Positions 54,151 to 64,000 of a stretch of DNA of 64,000 bases are shown here, in pieces. The stretch's first letter is position 1. Each line of letters begins with the position of its first letter. Both the position numbers and the translations under genes were made by a program. The DNA comes from Rhyacophila brunnea (Eukaryota > Arthropoda > Insecta > Trichoptera > Rhyacophilidae), in NCBI GenBank assembly GCA_022495005.1, contig JAGYXB010000279.1:124001-188000 (forward strand). The letters are read 5' to 3'. Under the pieces are notes generated by a model. That model did not search any database and was not told the DNA's origin. It worked only from the letters and a program-made list of their open reading frames with translations.

Positions 54151-54776
54151 TCAAATATGCGAAATATATTGTCTAATTATACAATTATTGCTAATAGTTC
54201 ATTAAAATTTTAATAATAGATTATAACCAATAAGACAATAATATAAAATAAATTTCTTAATTTAATTTTAGTAGTATTCATTCAAACTTAGCCCTATCGA
54301 AATAAACCGATAATCCGTGGGCTGTCAAGGTTTTTGCTTACGCCCACTTTTTAAGATAGCTACTCAACTGCCTCGATCAAGAAAATTTCATGAATAATCC
54401 AGTTTTTAAGAGGTCTTTGACGAGTCCGAATAAAAGTTTGACTAATGAACCCAATAATGGACAAATGACGTGAAAATTTGACTTTGGATAAGCTCCCTCT
54501 GGAAAGCTCTGACCCTTAATAGCGTGTTGATCGCTTGGTACACTTGTACCCAGCCCAGCTTTCAGTGTAAAAAGTTCGAGTTGAAAGGAGCTTCGTAAAG
54601 GTGAAGGTCGAGTCAATATCGAGGCTACCTCTCCCCATCATGGAAAGTTTTAAATAATTAATATATTAATGTTAATTAATACCTCCCGTCTACATCCAAG
54701 TTAATAAATTCTTCCCCATAATAATGTGGCAAACTGAGATATATTTATTTATTCGTCGGTCGTAGTTGGCATTGAT
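54151..54776. other. spacer with a moderately GC-rich stretch (54290-54640)
   Basis: A 79-codon minus frame (54377-54616) spans most of it, with ordinary composition but no domain I recognise. It has no repeat partner in the window and could be an unrecognised exon or TE fragment. Confidence 0.35.
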
Positions 54777-54780
54777 TTAA

Positions 54781-55102
54781 GGCTATACCTCAGTTGAGGC
54801 ATGGTCTAAAAAGATCGTGGCTAGGCGATGCGCGGATTGTGCAAATGACGCGTGCCGAACGAAATATAATTTGTCATAAACATCCAACGTGCGTCCATTT
54901 AATGTTATGTTTATTGTTATATTACTAATAATAATAGTATATTCATTGATATGTTTTCTTTTTTAAGTACATACGTAAAGTTTTTTAGTCATCTTTACAC
55001 GATTTAAGAATATTTTCCCATTAAGTCTCTGATTGGCGACTAGTGAAAAATTTCGTCGCACCTACTGTTGAAAATTATTTGCCGTTTCACTGAAGTACGC
55101 TC
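54781..55102 (+). mobile_element. MITE flanked by TTAA, copy B
   Basis: TTAA lies at 54777-54780 and 55103-55106. The ends are GGCTATACCTCAGTTGAGGC and (inward) GAGCGTACTTCAGTGAAAC. It is the inverse-oriented relative of 4201-4564, lacking ~45 bp near the middle right that copy A has. Confidence 0.75.
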
Positions 55103-55106
55103 TTAA

Positions 55107-56161
55107 TGCCGGATGAAGGCCATTATATGGTTTATTCGTTTTTCTTGCGTTTGCATGTATTTCTGCCGAACATTCTATTTAATAAGAATGCGTGTTCCCT
55201 AGAATAAAAAGTAATGTGTGTATATTATCTGTCTATACTGTATCCAGTAGGTATAAATATGTATAAATTTCATGGAACATAATAATCATCTCTATTTGAA
55301 ATCCAATATATCTCATGGTTAATAAATACCTTTCTGAAAATGCAATTCAAGATTTTTCAATTTCTTGCGTGACCTTTGGCTTTTTTGTTTTAGGAATTTC
55401 GTATGTTTGCAAATACACTTAAAATGTAGATACCTTATCAGCTCTGAACGATATAACACTGTTTTTGATAATAAAATAATGTTCTACTGTCGAACAAGAA
55501 CCACGTGTTAAAACTATGAACTAACAAGCTCTTCCTGTGCAGTTAATCGCACTTCCGTTTTCAAATGAAGAATGCCCCCAAATTTATCATTTAATTTACG
55601 CTTTCGTGGTGAACAGATCTATCAATTTATGTATTTTGCTATTTTTTATAATAAAAATATATCTAAAACGATCAAGAGTGATATTACAGTTATTATTAGG
55701 AAATTGTTGGTTTATTGCGAAGAAGAAAAACAGTCGCATTGAAAAAGAGGGCCGATACATTATATAAACATGCGTTGCCGCCATGACAGGTACGTCACTG
55801 AGAAGTCTTCTATATGCGACTACGGATACTTCCTGTCATCGAAGAGATCTTGTTGTCGGATAGAAAACTAATTTTCTCGTCATTAACTCTTCTCACAAAC
55901 TAGTCATGTCTGCGACGTGTCGAATACGTCGATGTGAAGTCATTGGTATCCACAAAACACACGTTGCTAAATGGAGCTTCGCACATTGGTTAAATGCGAC
56001 TTTTTAGTTTGAAAAAAAAAACATCTAGAGTTAGCAACAAATCGCATGCGATTCGGGTTACGAGTCGAAGCCGCCAGTAGGTAGGTACGGATACTGCATA
56101 CATACAAGCTACGGATTGGTAACTCCTATACCGGCTCGCCGATCGCCGCATCCCTTAAGCT
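55107..56161. other. spacer, possible RTE scrap at 55108-55172
   Basis: GCCGGATGAAGGCCATTATA and GTATTTCTGCCGAACATTCT align loosely with the antisense RTE 3' end. 55800-56100 is moderately GC-rich but without coding signal. Confidence 0.35.
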
Positions 56162-56162
56162 T

Positions 56163-56336
56163 CAATTACATTGAGCTTCTTTACGAGCTGTTTGTTGGCG
56201 AATTTATAATCTGCCTGTAAAGTCGCCCAGTGTAATCATCGAACATGTTAAATTGTTCGATGATTACACTGGGCGACTTTACAGGCAGATTATAAATATG
56301 CCAACAAACAGCTTGTAAAGAAGCTCAATGTAATTG
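56163..56336. repeat. near-perfect 83-bp-arm hairpin
   Basis: The left arm 56163-56245 and right arm 56254-56336 pair over 83 bases with about three mismatches, separated by an 8-base loop (TGTTAAAT). Landmarks: CAATTACATTGAGCTTCTTT, CTGTTTGTTGG, TTATAATCTGCCTGTAAAGT, CGCCCAGTGTAATCATCGAA. No internal sequence beyond the arms exists, so it is either a minimal foldback MITE or an inverted duplication. No target duplication was fixed. Confidence 0.9.
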
Positions 56337-56639
56337 ACGCTATACATATCCACGTTTCCACAGGTTACGCGCGACTGTCGCTAGGTGCCTATGTGCGCGG
56401 TCTTCATATGCAACATCGGAATGTTTAATTTATGGATGTGCGGCAGACGTGGCGAGTTTAGATGTGAGAGCCGGGTAAGTCTCCTCGCCACCTCGTCTGG
56501 CATATTTTTATCGACGAGATTTGATGACGAACATTAAATTTGTGAAGGAGCATCAAATATTATGAATATTAAACGCGGCACTTTACCTAGGGACGTCAAT
56601 AAGTGTTGTCCATGGAATAATATGGAATTATTATCATTT
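56337..56639. other. spacer, no feature seen
   Basis: 56340-56520 is GC-richer (GGTTACGCGCGACTGTCGCT, GCCACCTCGTCTGGCAT). No open frame or repeat was recognised. Confidence 0.35.
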
Positions 56640-56641
56640 TA

Positions 56642-57107
56642 CCACGTTTTTCTTAGCTCGTATTCTTGTTTGTCCGGTGGTTGTTTATCCAGTACAAACC
56701 TTGCAATCAATTTTAACTAACTTCTCGAATAGCTAGACATTTGAAACTTTTAGAATATATCAGAGCACGATGCCCATGCATTCTTTTAATACTTTTAGCT
56801 ATCTTTAAGTAGAATTGAATTCATTTTCAGTTAATTCTGTTTTGTATGAAAAGTTATTTCGGAAGAAATTCGTAATCCAATCCACTATTATTGGTAACTA
56901 GGGGTCTGGGGTCCTAGCAACTGAATTATTAATATATACGTGCGTTAATATGGAAATCAAACTGACATTTCAGTATTCTATATTTGCTTGTTAGTTGCAA
57001 AATAGCAAAAAAAATGATTTGTTGACAATTGTCTTATTATTGTCCTAAATTATTAATACATAGAATTGTCAAGTTTATATGACTCAACAGAAAATTTAAA
57101 AACGTGG
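56642..57107 (+). mobile_element. CCACGTTTTT MITE, copy 4
   Basis: The ends are CCACGTTTTTCTTAGCTCGT and (inward) CCACGTTTTTAAATTTTCTG, with TA at 56640-56641 and 57108-57109. The body includes TCCTAGCAACTGAATTATTA and ATATACGTGCGTTAATATGG, matching both sides of the mariner junctions in copy 1. Confidence 0.87.
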
Positions 57108-57109
57108 TA

Positions 57110-59059
57110 TATAAAAAGTTCTTTTTATCATTATTTAGAATGAAGACGTTTACAAAAATACTACTTATTTAATTTAATCATATTCATAATGACAAGCATA
57201 ACTTAAAGTGTTCAGATTAGCCATGATTATAATAAATTGTCTAACATTATTTATTTAAAACCATTATTATAAACAGGCAAACTATCTTAACGAAAATATT
57301 TTGAGTCTAAACTGAGTAAATATAATTTTATTGTCTCCATAAATATTTGCAACGAAAACGCAAAGTATCTTAAATTTATTTTAATTGTTGCTTTCTCGTT
57401 GGATTTATTTTAGCTTGTTTGCTTAAAAGCCAAATTTAATAACCATATTAATTAGAGAAAAACATTTCGACTGTTCGTGCCTAGAAGACGCGAGATGAGA
57501 GTTTTACTATTCCCATTGTAGTTTTCTACTTTACCACCGTGACTGCTAACACGCAACACGATCATTATTACATTAGACTTTGCAAATTAAAACAGGTTTA
57601 TTATTATTACTGTAGGAAAACTTGTTGTTTATTATAGTTTTGAAATTCGAAAACATTTCACTGACTGTACTGTGATACTACTGAAACCACAGGACAGATT
57701 AATAAATAGAACTACTATAGGCTATATTCAATACACTACGTTTTGATGCAGGGTTTTGAGTGTGTTGTAAAGTATATTGATTTATTAGTATTTTGTATTT
57801 GTGAACGTTATCGTCACAACTACAAAATAAAAGAGAAAAAGTCTCTCTAGATAGGATGGAATAGAGTAAAGTATAAAGTTAAAGAGAGAGAGAGAACATT
57901 AGACATAAGCAAACAAGGAAGGGCCATGGGTTACCTGCATCCCTTTCAAGCTGAACAATAATTACTTCCGTAACCTCGCAAATGACAACTGTAAATTTAA
58001 TTAGAATACAAGAAGGCATTACACGGCTGAAGGCACGTGCAATCTATGGTTAAAGATGTAAATAATAATGTCCTGGGCGCCACACGATCTTGAAACCGTG
58101 AAAGATAATAATTTTATAACAGTGTGGAATAAAGCGGGAACAATAAATAAAAGATCAATTTATATACTTGACAGAAACTATATTATCGTCAAAGCAAGAA
58201 ATTAGAATTACATTAAAAGGTTATTAAGCGGCTCGATATTGAAATTTGGAATTACTAAAAGAAATACGAGCAGCTAAGTTAGAAAAGAAAACATTGAAAG
58301 AGTAGTGAACCAAATAATAATAGTTTTAAAATACCAATCTGGAACGATACAGAGGCTTCAAGCACTGCGGCTGCAACCGTGCTCCGTTAAGTAACGTCCA
58401 TTATAAATGTTAGGTAAAACACAACCGGAGCACGACTATTCTGGACGACAGTCAGAATCAATCGACGTCCGTTGCGGCCGGAAATTATATCAGCGACATC
58501 TCTCAAATTGCGTACGCTCCATCGACGTGACCATAGATATTCGTCGGGGTTGCCAGAGGTATGCATGTTAGTTATGTTCATTTTGAACATAACAATATGT
58601 GATGGAATGCTGGATGAATTGGGTTAAATATAGTTAAAAGAATAATCACTCGCCTTTACCCTGCAAGTATGTAATAAAAGTAGAACCCACCATCACCCCT
58701 TACGAATGACTAACTCAGTCCTGGGTAAAAATAGAGCAAAAATGAGACAAAAAGTGTAACTGAATAATAGGGCGTGAGAACTGATTTCTACACGGTAAAT
58801 CTTGTTATTCTCGCATTCAAAGCTTCAACGATCGATAACATATTGATGTAGATTCTGAAACAATAATTTTAAAATCTACTTAATGTCAAAATATAAAATG
58901 ACAATGATCGCCATTTACACTTTTGTAAGAATGCGCAAATATAATATAGACATTTTATATAGGTAGGTACGTAATTTACTCAAACATAATCTTCTTTATA
59001 TACCTACCTATTTTTTATGTTTGCCTTGCTAGATTTGCAAACGTGAAAATTACAATAGG
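57110..59059. other. spacer with a GC-richer patch (58370-58560)
   Basis: The patch (AACCGGAGCACGACTATTCT, CGACGTCCGTTGCGGCCGGA) has a 67-codon minus frame (58387-58590) with no recognised domain. (GA)n-rich sequence lies near 57880-57894. The rest is AT-rich with no repeat partner seen. Confidence 0.35.
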
Positions 59060-59654
59060 TAGGTACCAATGACATTTAATATGGACGAATCATGTGGAAA
59101 AGAAAATGACACTCACTTTATTGTCGGGTCTGCCGAATGGCATAATCTGTTCTAACGCCATTACAATAAAGGTGATATTGCTATAAATTCCTGATGCTTT
59201 TTGTTGGGTCTGCCGAATGGTTCGGTTCGAACGGGTTCGCTTAAATGAACATTGACATTAGAAACACTGCTCTAACGCCATTACAATAAATGTCATATTG
59301 CTATAAATTCCCGATGCGTGATATGTGACGCTAAAAAACAAACGTAGCCATCTCCATCACAAGTGAAACTGAGTAAATCAACTTTTTTTTTTTTGTGGTT
59401 AATTTGAACCCGTAAGTTAATAATTTCCTAATTTATGATTATATTTTATTTAAAAGATACGATTTAAACAATGCTCAATAATCGTGAATCTTTAACAAAC
59501 AAGATATTTACGATTTTATGTTGGAGATGGCTATGTTTGTTTTGTATCATCTGGATTTGACCAGGTTTGAAATAAATACTATTGGAGATGGACAGTTTTG
59601 TTTTGTATTCGATTGGTTTGTTTTGTATTCTAACAAACAGGGTTGTGTTAAAAT

Positions 59655-60971
59655 GGGTGCCGGAGGAAATCCCGAATGCTGAAATCCCGAATGCCGACAT
59701 CCCGAAAGCCGAAATCCCGAAAGCCAAAATCCCGAATGGCCAGAATCCCGAAGGCCAAAATCCCGAAAAATAAAAAAATATAAACAGTATTAATTTTCAA
59801 CCAGCGGTTCCCCAATAGGCGTGCTTTTTCTTGGGTGTGTAATTTAACAAGATAATTAAAATAGTTATATGAAAACTGTTATTAATTATGGAATGAAGCA
59901 ACAAAATAATTTTCAACCAGCGGCACCCCAAAAGGCGGCGCTTTTTCTCGATTGTATAATTTATCTAGATAATTAAAATAGTAGTATTAAAACTATTATT
60001 AATTATGGAATGAAGCAAAAAAATAATTTTCAACCAGCGGTACCCCAATAGGCGGCGCTTTTTCTTGAATGTGTAATTTAACAAGATAATTAAAATAGTT
60101 ATAAAAAACTATTCATGATTATGGAATCAAGCAACAAAATAATTTTCAACCAGCGGCACCCCAAAAGGGGACGCTTTTTCTCGATTGTATAATTTAACAA
60201 GATAATCAAAATAGTTATATAAAAACTATTATTAATTATGAAATAATGCAAAAAAATAATTTTCAACCAGCGATACCCCAATAGGCGGTTCTTTTTCTAG
60301 AGCGTGTAATTAAACAAGATAATTATTTTCTTACTTCATTCCATAATTAATAATTGTTCTTCTATAACTATTTTAATTATCTTGTTTAATTATACAATCG
60401 AGGAAAAGCGCCGCCTATTGGGGTGCAGCTGGTTGAAAATTATTTTGTTGCTTCATTTCATAATTAATAACAGTTTTTATATAACTATTTTAATTATCTT
60501 GTTAAATTACTTACTCAAAAAAAAGCGCCGCCTATTAGGGTACCGCTGGTTGAAAATTATTTTCTTGCTTCATTTCATAATTAATAATAGTTTTAAATAC
60601 TACTATTTTAATTATCTAGTTAAAATATACAATCGAGAAAAAGCGCCGCCTTTTGGGGTGCCGCTGGTTGAAAATTATTTTGTTGCATCATTCCATAATT
60701 AATAATAGTTTTTATATAACTATTCTAATTATCTTGTTAAATTACACACTCTAGAAAAAGCGTCACCTATTGGGGTGCCGCTGGTTGAAAATTATTTTCT
60801 TGCTTCATTTTATAATTAATAATAGTTTTTATATAACTATTTTAATTATCTTGTTAAATTATACAATCGAGGAAAAGCGCCGCCTATTGGGGTGCCGCTG
60901 GTTGAAAATTATTACTGTTTATATTTTTTTATTTTTCGGGATTTCGGCCTACGGGATTTCGTCCGGCACCC
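59655..60971. repeat. inverted satellite block: 5 forward + 5 reverse 117-bp units
   Basis: The block is bounded by GGGTGCCGGAGGAAATCCCG on the left and, inward, GGGTGCCGGACGAAATCCCG on the right. Seven 15-bp units of the GAAATCCCGAATGCC type follow on the left (59668-59769) and about two on the right. Five forward units then start near 59798, 59914, 60031, 60147 and 60264 (marker CAACCAGCGG) and five reverse units have markers near 60428, 60545, 60663, 60780 and 60897 (GCTGGTTG). The centre of symmetry is about 60335. Unit length is 116-118 bp. This resembles the internally repetitive arms of foldback elements (established for Drosophila FB/Galileo); kinship is inference. Confidence 0.9.
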
Positions 60972-61269
60972 GAAAACAACAATATAAATGTATAACTTAT
61001 TTCATATTTACAACTAACACTTAATAATTTGAAAATTATAATTGGGTTTATGAATTTATTTTGAGTTTTATATTAGAATTAAATAGGTAACTAAGCAAAC
61101 ATAAAAATATTTTTGAATAAAATATATAAAAAAATATAGATGACTGAACCAGTTTACACGATATTATGCAGTTTTAAAACTGAACTTAAAATATGAACAG
61201 CCAAGGCACAGCCCTGAGGTTCTAAGATGCTAACTGTCGTAAAACGTTTGAAAATCAAAATTTACTTAC

Positions 61270-61417
61270 CGTTTTTCAGTCTTCTTTGAACGTTTAATGG
61301 TATAATTTGATCCTGTTAACTTTCGTGCATTATCTGGAGACACTATTTCAAACTTTATTTGGATTATTTTCCATTCTTTGACAATTATTTCGCTTAAAAA
61401 CTTGAAGAGCACATCTT
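61270..61417 (-). other. possible relic exon in composite element
   Basis: The minus strand has 48 open codons with SEIIVKEWKIIQIKFEIVSP, then DNARKLTG and YTIKRSKKTEK, ending at ACG|GTAAGT, a good splice donor (61264-61270). There is no start codon in frame and a stop lies just upstream. The basic C-terminal stretch and donor suggest a 5' exon of a lost transposase, but this is weak. Confidence 0.3.
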
Positions 61418-61837
61418 ATATACAGAAAAACTTTTTGCTGATGGGAGCCATATTGATAAAATGCCACGACATGATTGGCCATTCTGAAAAAGTGCTACGT
61501 CGTGATTGGCTAAGACGAATGTGACCACGTTTGATATAAAAAGTCAATGGAGATGACTAAGTTTGAAAAAATCACAACTTTTATTTTGATTTTTTAAGCA
61601 GAAAATAAGGAGATAGACATGTCTGAAGTGAATATTATTATATAAAACAACACAAGCAGTCATACCAACCAAAAATCTCAAAAAAGTCAGTGACTGGAGA
61701 TGGCCACGTTTGTTTTTTAACGTCACATATAGCATAATGGAAATTGCATGACGCCTACCTATACATGCGAATGCGCGAATTTATTTGCTAGCTACTGTAT
61801 TGAGTGTGTCGTCCATTAATAATGTCATTGGTAGGTA

Positions 61838-64000
61838 CTATCATTATTTCGATGCCACGACTGCAAGAAAATACCAAGGGACGTACAAGTGTATATACCT
61901 ATAAACAGCGCTCGAAATGGACAGGAACGCACCGGAGCGCCGTTGTGGTTCGTGGAATTCCAAAATATACCGTTCCGGCTCGTGGATTCATTTAAAATGA
62001 ATGTTGCGGTTCGTTAGATTGAGGTATTTATGTGTGAATGTATATTTTAAAGTTTTTCTCAAAATTAAAAATTAACGAAGTTATGTCATGCCGGGCGTGC
62101 AAGGGTTAAAAATAAAATTTATGACATCCCTAAATTTCTTTCAATTTTCTTTTTGTGTCGATACATCCGTGTCTAAATGCATTGTCTAAACACTCCAAAT
62201 AATTGCATACTTACATAAAAAAAGTAACTACAGCTGCAAGCTACAAAAGAATAGTGCCTTTGCTGACATTGTTTGAAAACCTTTTGTACTTAAATAACTT
62301 AAATTCAATAAAAAATAAAGATGGCACCTACATATTTGTATAATAATTTCTAAAGTATGAAATATCTCAGTACAGTCTCGCTTTTACCTTTGACTGGTAT
62401 GCATTGCGAATTTACTTACCTACTAATTTATTACTTATATTTTATTGTGAGTGATAAAACTTATTTATTTTCATCGCCATCTAATCGCCGTGTTAATTTT
62501 ATACCCACGTCTATTTTGGCGGGCAAAATTTTCGGTGGTAAAATTAATATGATAAAGTTTGGTAATTTAAATCGTACATTAGTACTTATTAGTGATAATC
62601 GCTTGTTTTTTAAAACATTTTGTATTATTTAAATTTGTTCTCTTTAAATTTGGTTAAACATCTCAGCAGGCGATACCTTTCTATATATTACATATAAGTA
62701 TATTTTTTGTCGTTGGTATCCAAACTGATTTAACATATAATGCTGTTGACCAGTGGCCACAAGCAGAATTTTTTCGTTTTGAAAATGATAAATATGAGTG
62801 GATATTTATACATTTTATGAAGGTTTAATTAAGTAGTAGGTACTTCGTGTAAATCTGCTAAAAAATTAAGAATTCACTCCGATAAGCATTTAAGATCGAC
62901 AATACAGTTGAAACAGGGTTTTCTGATTCAATGTCATTTCGACAATTGACTCGACGTGTTAAAAATATTTATGACGTGTCGTAAGCCCTTATTTTTACAA
63001 TGAGTAATAAATAAATGCACCATTATGCCATTTTCCTACAAAAATGTTTTTGGTATGAAACTATTGAATAGCCTACCGTAATTAGTTTATTTTTAAGGGA
63101 CGTTTCTATTGTGTTATTACATACGTTGTAACTTGCTACTCTAAAAATAATAGAAATAATAGATACCTACTATGTAGAGAACTTTTAGTTAATTTTTGTT
63201 TGTAAATTTGTTTTAAAAAAAAAAGAATAGCCTCCAATAAAATTTTATTACTATCATAATAATAAATTATTGTTCTGTATTATCATTATTCATCACCGTG
63301 GCAATAATAATGACTATAATGAGACTAGGTAAGGACAAACATCACAAATTGAATCGTTTAGTTTAAAATACACTCACAAATTAGGTAGGTACGTGTTCAG
63401 TGCGGACAACAAATAATTTTAGATGGTAGTCATAGATTAAATAAATACGGTGGTAAGTTCTTTAATCTGAGGTGGTAAGTGTGCGTATATTACAATAATG
63501 GTAACCAAAGCATCATCATTGTAACATATAGGTCATGGTCTCCACAATGAGGGGCTGAGAGGGCTCTAGCCTGGGAGCCCGTGCTCAGGAGGAGCCCGGC
63601 GAGGCGAATCGACCAGATAAGTGAGATAAACACACATCACAAATTTGCTTTAATAGTAAAAAAAAGATTTTTCTTACAATACTATTATTTATAGTTATGT
63701 GGTTATACGAAACAATTCTTAATTGTTTATCAATACTCGACATCTCCATAATTCGTATGGATGTTTTAAAATATACAATAAAACACTAAATATACAGATT
63801 ATTGTTACCCCGTACATACTGCCTTTATTCTTAGCGATAAGAAGGGGGCCCCACCAAAGATCCTATCCTGGGGGCCAGCTTCACGATGTGGGACCTATGG
63901 TATAGGTATATACATACACTACAATATTAGTCCTTATAATGTTGAATATAGGTAGGTACCTACTGATTAATGACAATTTTATATTATTCTATAGGAATCG
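61838..64000. other. AT-rich spacer, no gene recognised
   Basis: 61905-62000 contains CACCGGAGCGCCGTTGTGGT and TACCGTTCCGGCTCGTGG; CCGGAGCGCCGTTCCGG-like wording also occurs at 2102-2120. GC-rich patches lie at 63545-63610 (AGGAGGAGCCCGGCGAGGCG region) and 63842-63895 (GGGGGCCCCACC). Open frames 62357-62632 and 63723-63905 have no known domains. Confidence 0.35.

Larger units (their letters stand above)
59325..61726. mobile_element. 2.4-kb composite foldback-like element with 31-bp TIRs
   Basis: The left end GTGACGCTAAAAAACAAACG and inward right end GTGACGTTAAAAAACAAACG continue TAGCCATCTCC and TGGCCATCTCC, 31 bp with two mismatches. ATAT lies at 59321-59324 and 61727-61730, and joining the flanks reproduces 17998-18020 (GATGCATGATATCGCATAAT) apart from two substitutions. 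Two diverged copies of the end (GGAGATGGCTATGTTTG, GGAGATGGACAGTTTTG) lie at 59523 and 59584. The interior holds the satellite block 59655-60971 and a ~750-bp unique right part. No transposase is recognised. The 4-bp duplication does not settle the superfamily. Confidence 0.88.
59066..61831. mobile_element. CCAATGAC element, copy interrupted by a composite element
   Basis: The ends are CCAATGACATTTAATATGGA and (inward) CCAATGACATTATTAATGGA, flanked by TAGGTA on both sides (59060-59065, 61832-61837). 59066-59324 and 61731-61831 together match 17746-18121 in order, including the internal duplication of CTAACGCCATTACAATAAA. The element is split after GATGCGTGATAT. Confidence 0.85.

Noticed and set aside
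54011..54205. Repeated CFVMF peptide frame
   Set aside because: It is a direct translation of the 15-bp minisatellite, not a gene.
60382..60702. 106-codon frame with 39-residue hydrophobic repeats
   Set aside because: The satellite unit is 117 bp, a multiple of three, so any open unit yields a repeated frame on either strand. No start or regulatory context supports a protein.

Overview
The window looks like intergenic or intronic DNA of an insect nuclear genome. It is strongly AT-rich and has no bacterial-type operons. Everything recognisable is eukaryotic repeat DNA: a mariner element, hAT and PIF/Harbinger remnants, RTE-like and other non-LTR retrotransposon 3' ends, tRNA-derived SINEs, and short CCTAA/TTAGG runs matching the usual insect telomere motif. 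The style of the RTE tails and the many TAGGTA motifs fit Lepidoptera or Hemiptera, but the sequence alone does not settle the order. I found no intact host gene, rRNA or canonical tRNA gene. The longest open frames are repeat-derived, low-complexity or unsupported.

Layout. 0-7 kb: a SINE head, a TA-flanked MITE, an RTE-like 3' region with an amplified ~120-bp array, a TTAA-flanked MITE and a hAT-like element with a perfect 8-bp target duplication. 7-9 kb: a full-length but frameshifted mariner sitting inside a 0.46-kb MITE that has three further copies (27.5, 43.7 and 56.6 kb). 9-20 kb: SINEs, LINE 3' ends, a hAT-like element (12458-13366) split by a palindromic MITE with a telomere-like centre, a SINE split by a GC-rich MITE, and a hAT-like element (15632-16493) inside another SINE. 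20-32 kb: LINE tails, a long-arm palindrome, an RT-associated coding fragment broken by two DNA elements (25.1-26.4 kb), an RTE C-terminus (28.6-29.3 kb) and a MITE with 4-bp duplication. 32-49 kb: more hAT- and Harbinger-like deletion derivatives, two carrying transposase fragments, and several LINE C-termini. 49-64 kb: a TTAA-flanked element, an element with 15-bp subterminal minisatellites, an 83-bp-arm hairpin, and a composite element at 59-62 kb.

The most informative feature is nesting. In several cases a second, uninterrupted copy in the window shows the empty target site, so insertion boundaries and target duplications can be read directly. The best candidate for something undescribed is the 2.4-kb element at 59325-61726. 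It has 31-bp terminal repeats and an ATAT duplication, holds ten 117-bp satellite units arranged five forward and five inverted inside subterminal 15-bp minisatellites, and is inserted in a second element whose empty copy lies at 17746-18121. No cooperating gene system is visible; the layout is that of layered, mostly non-autonomous transposons.
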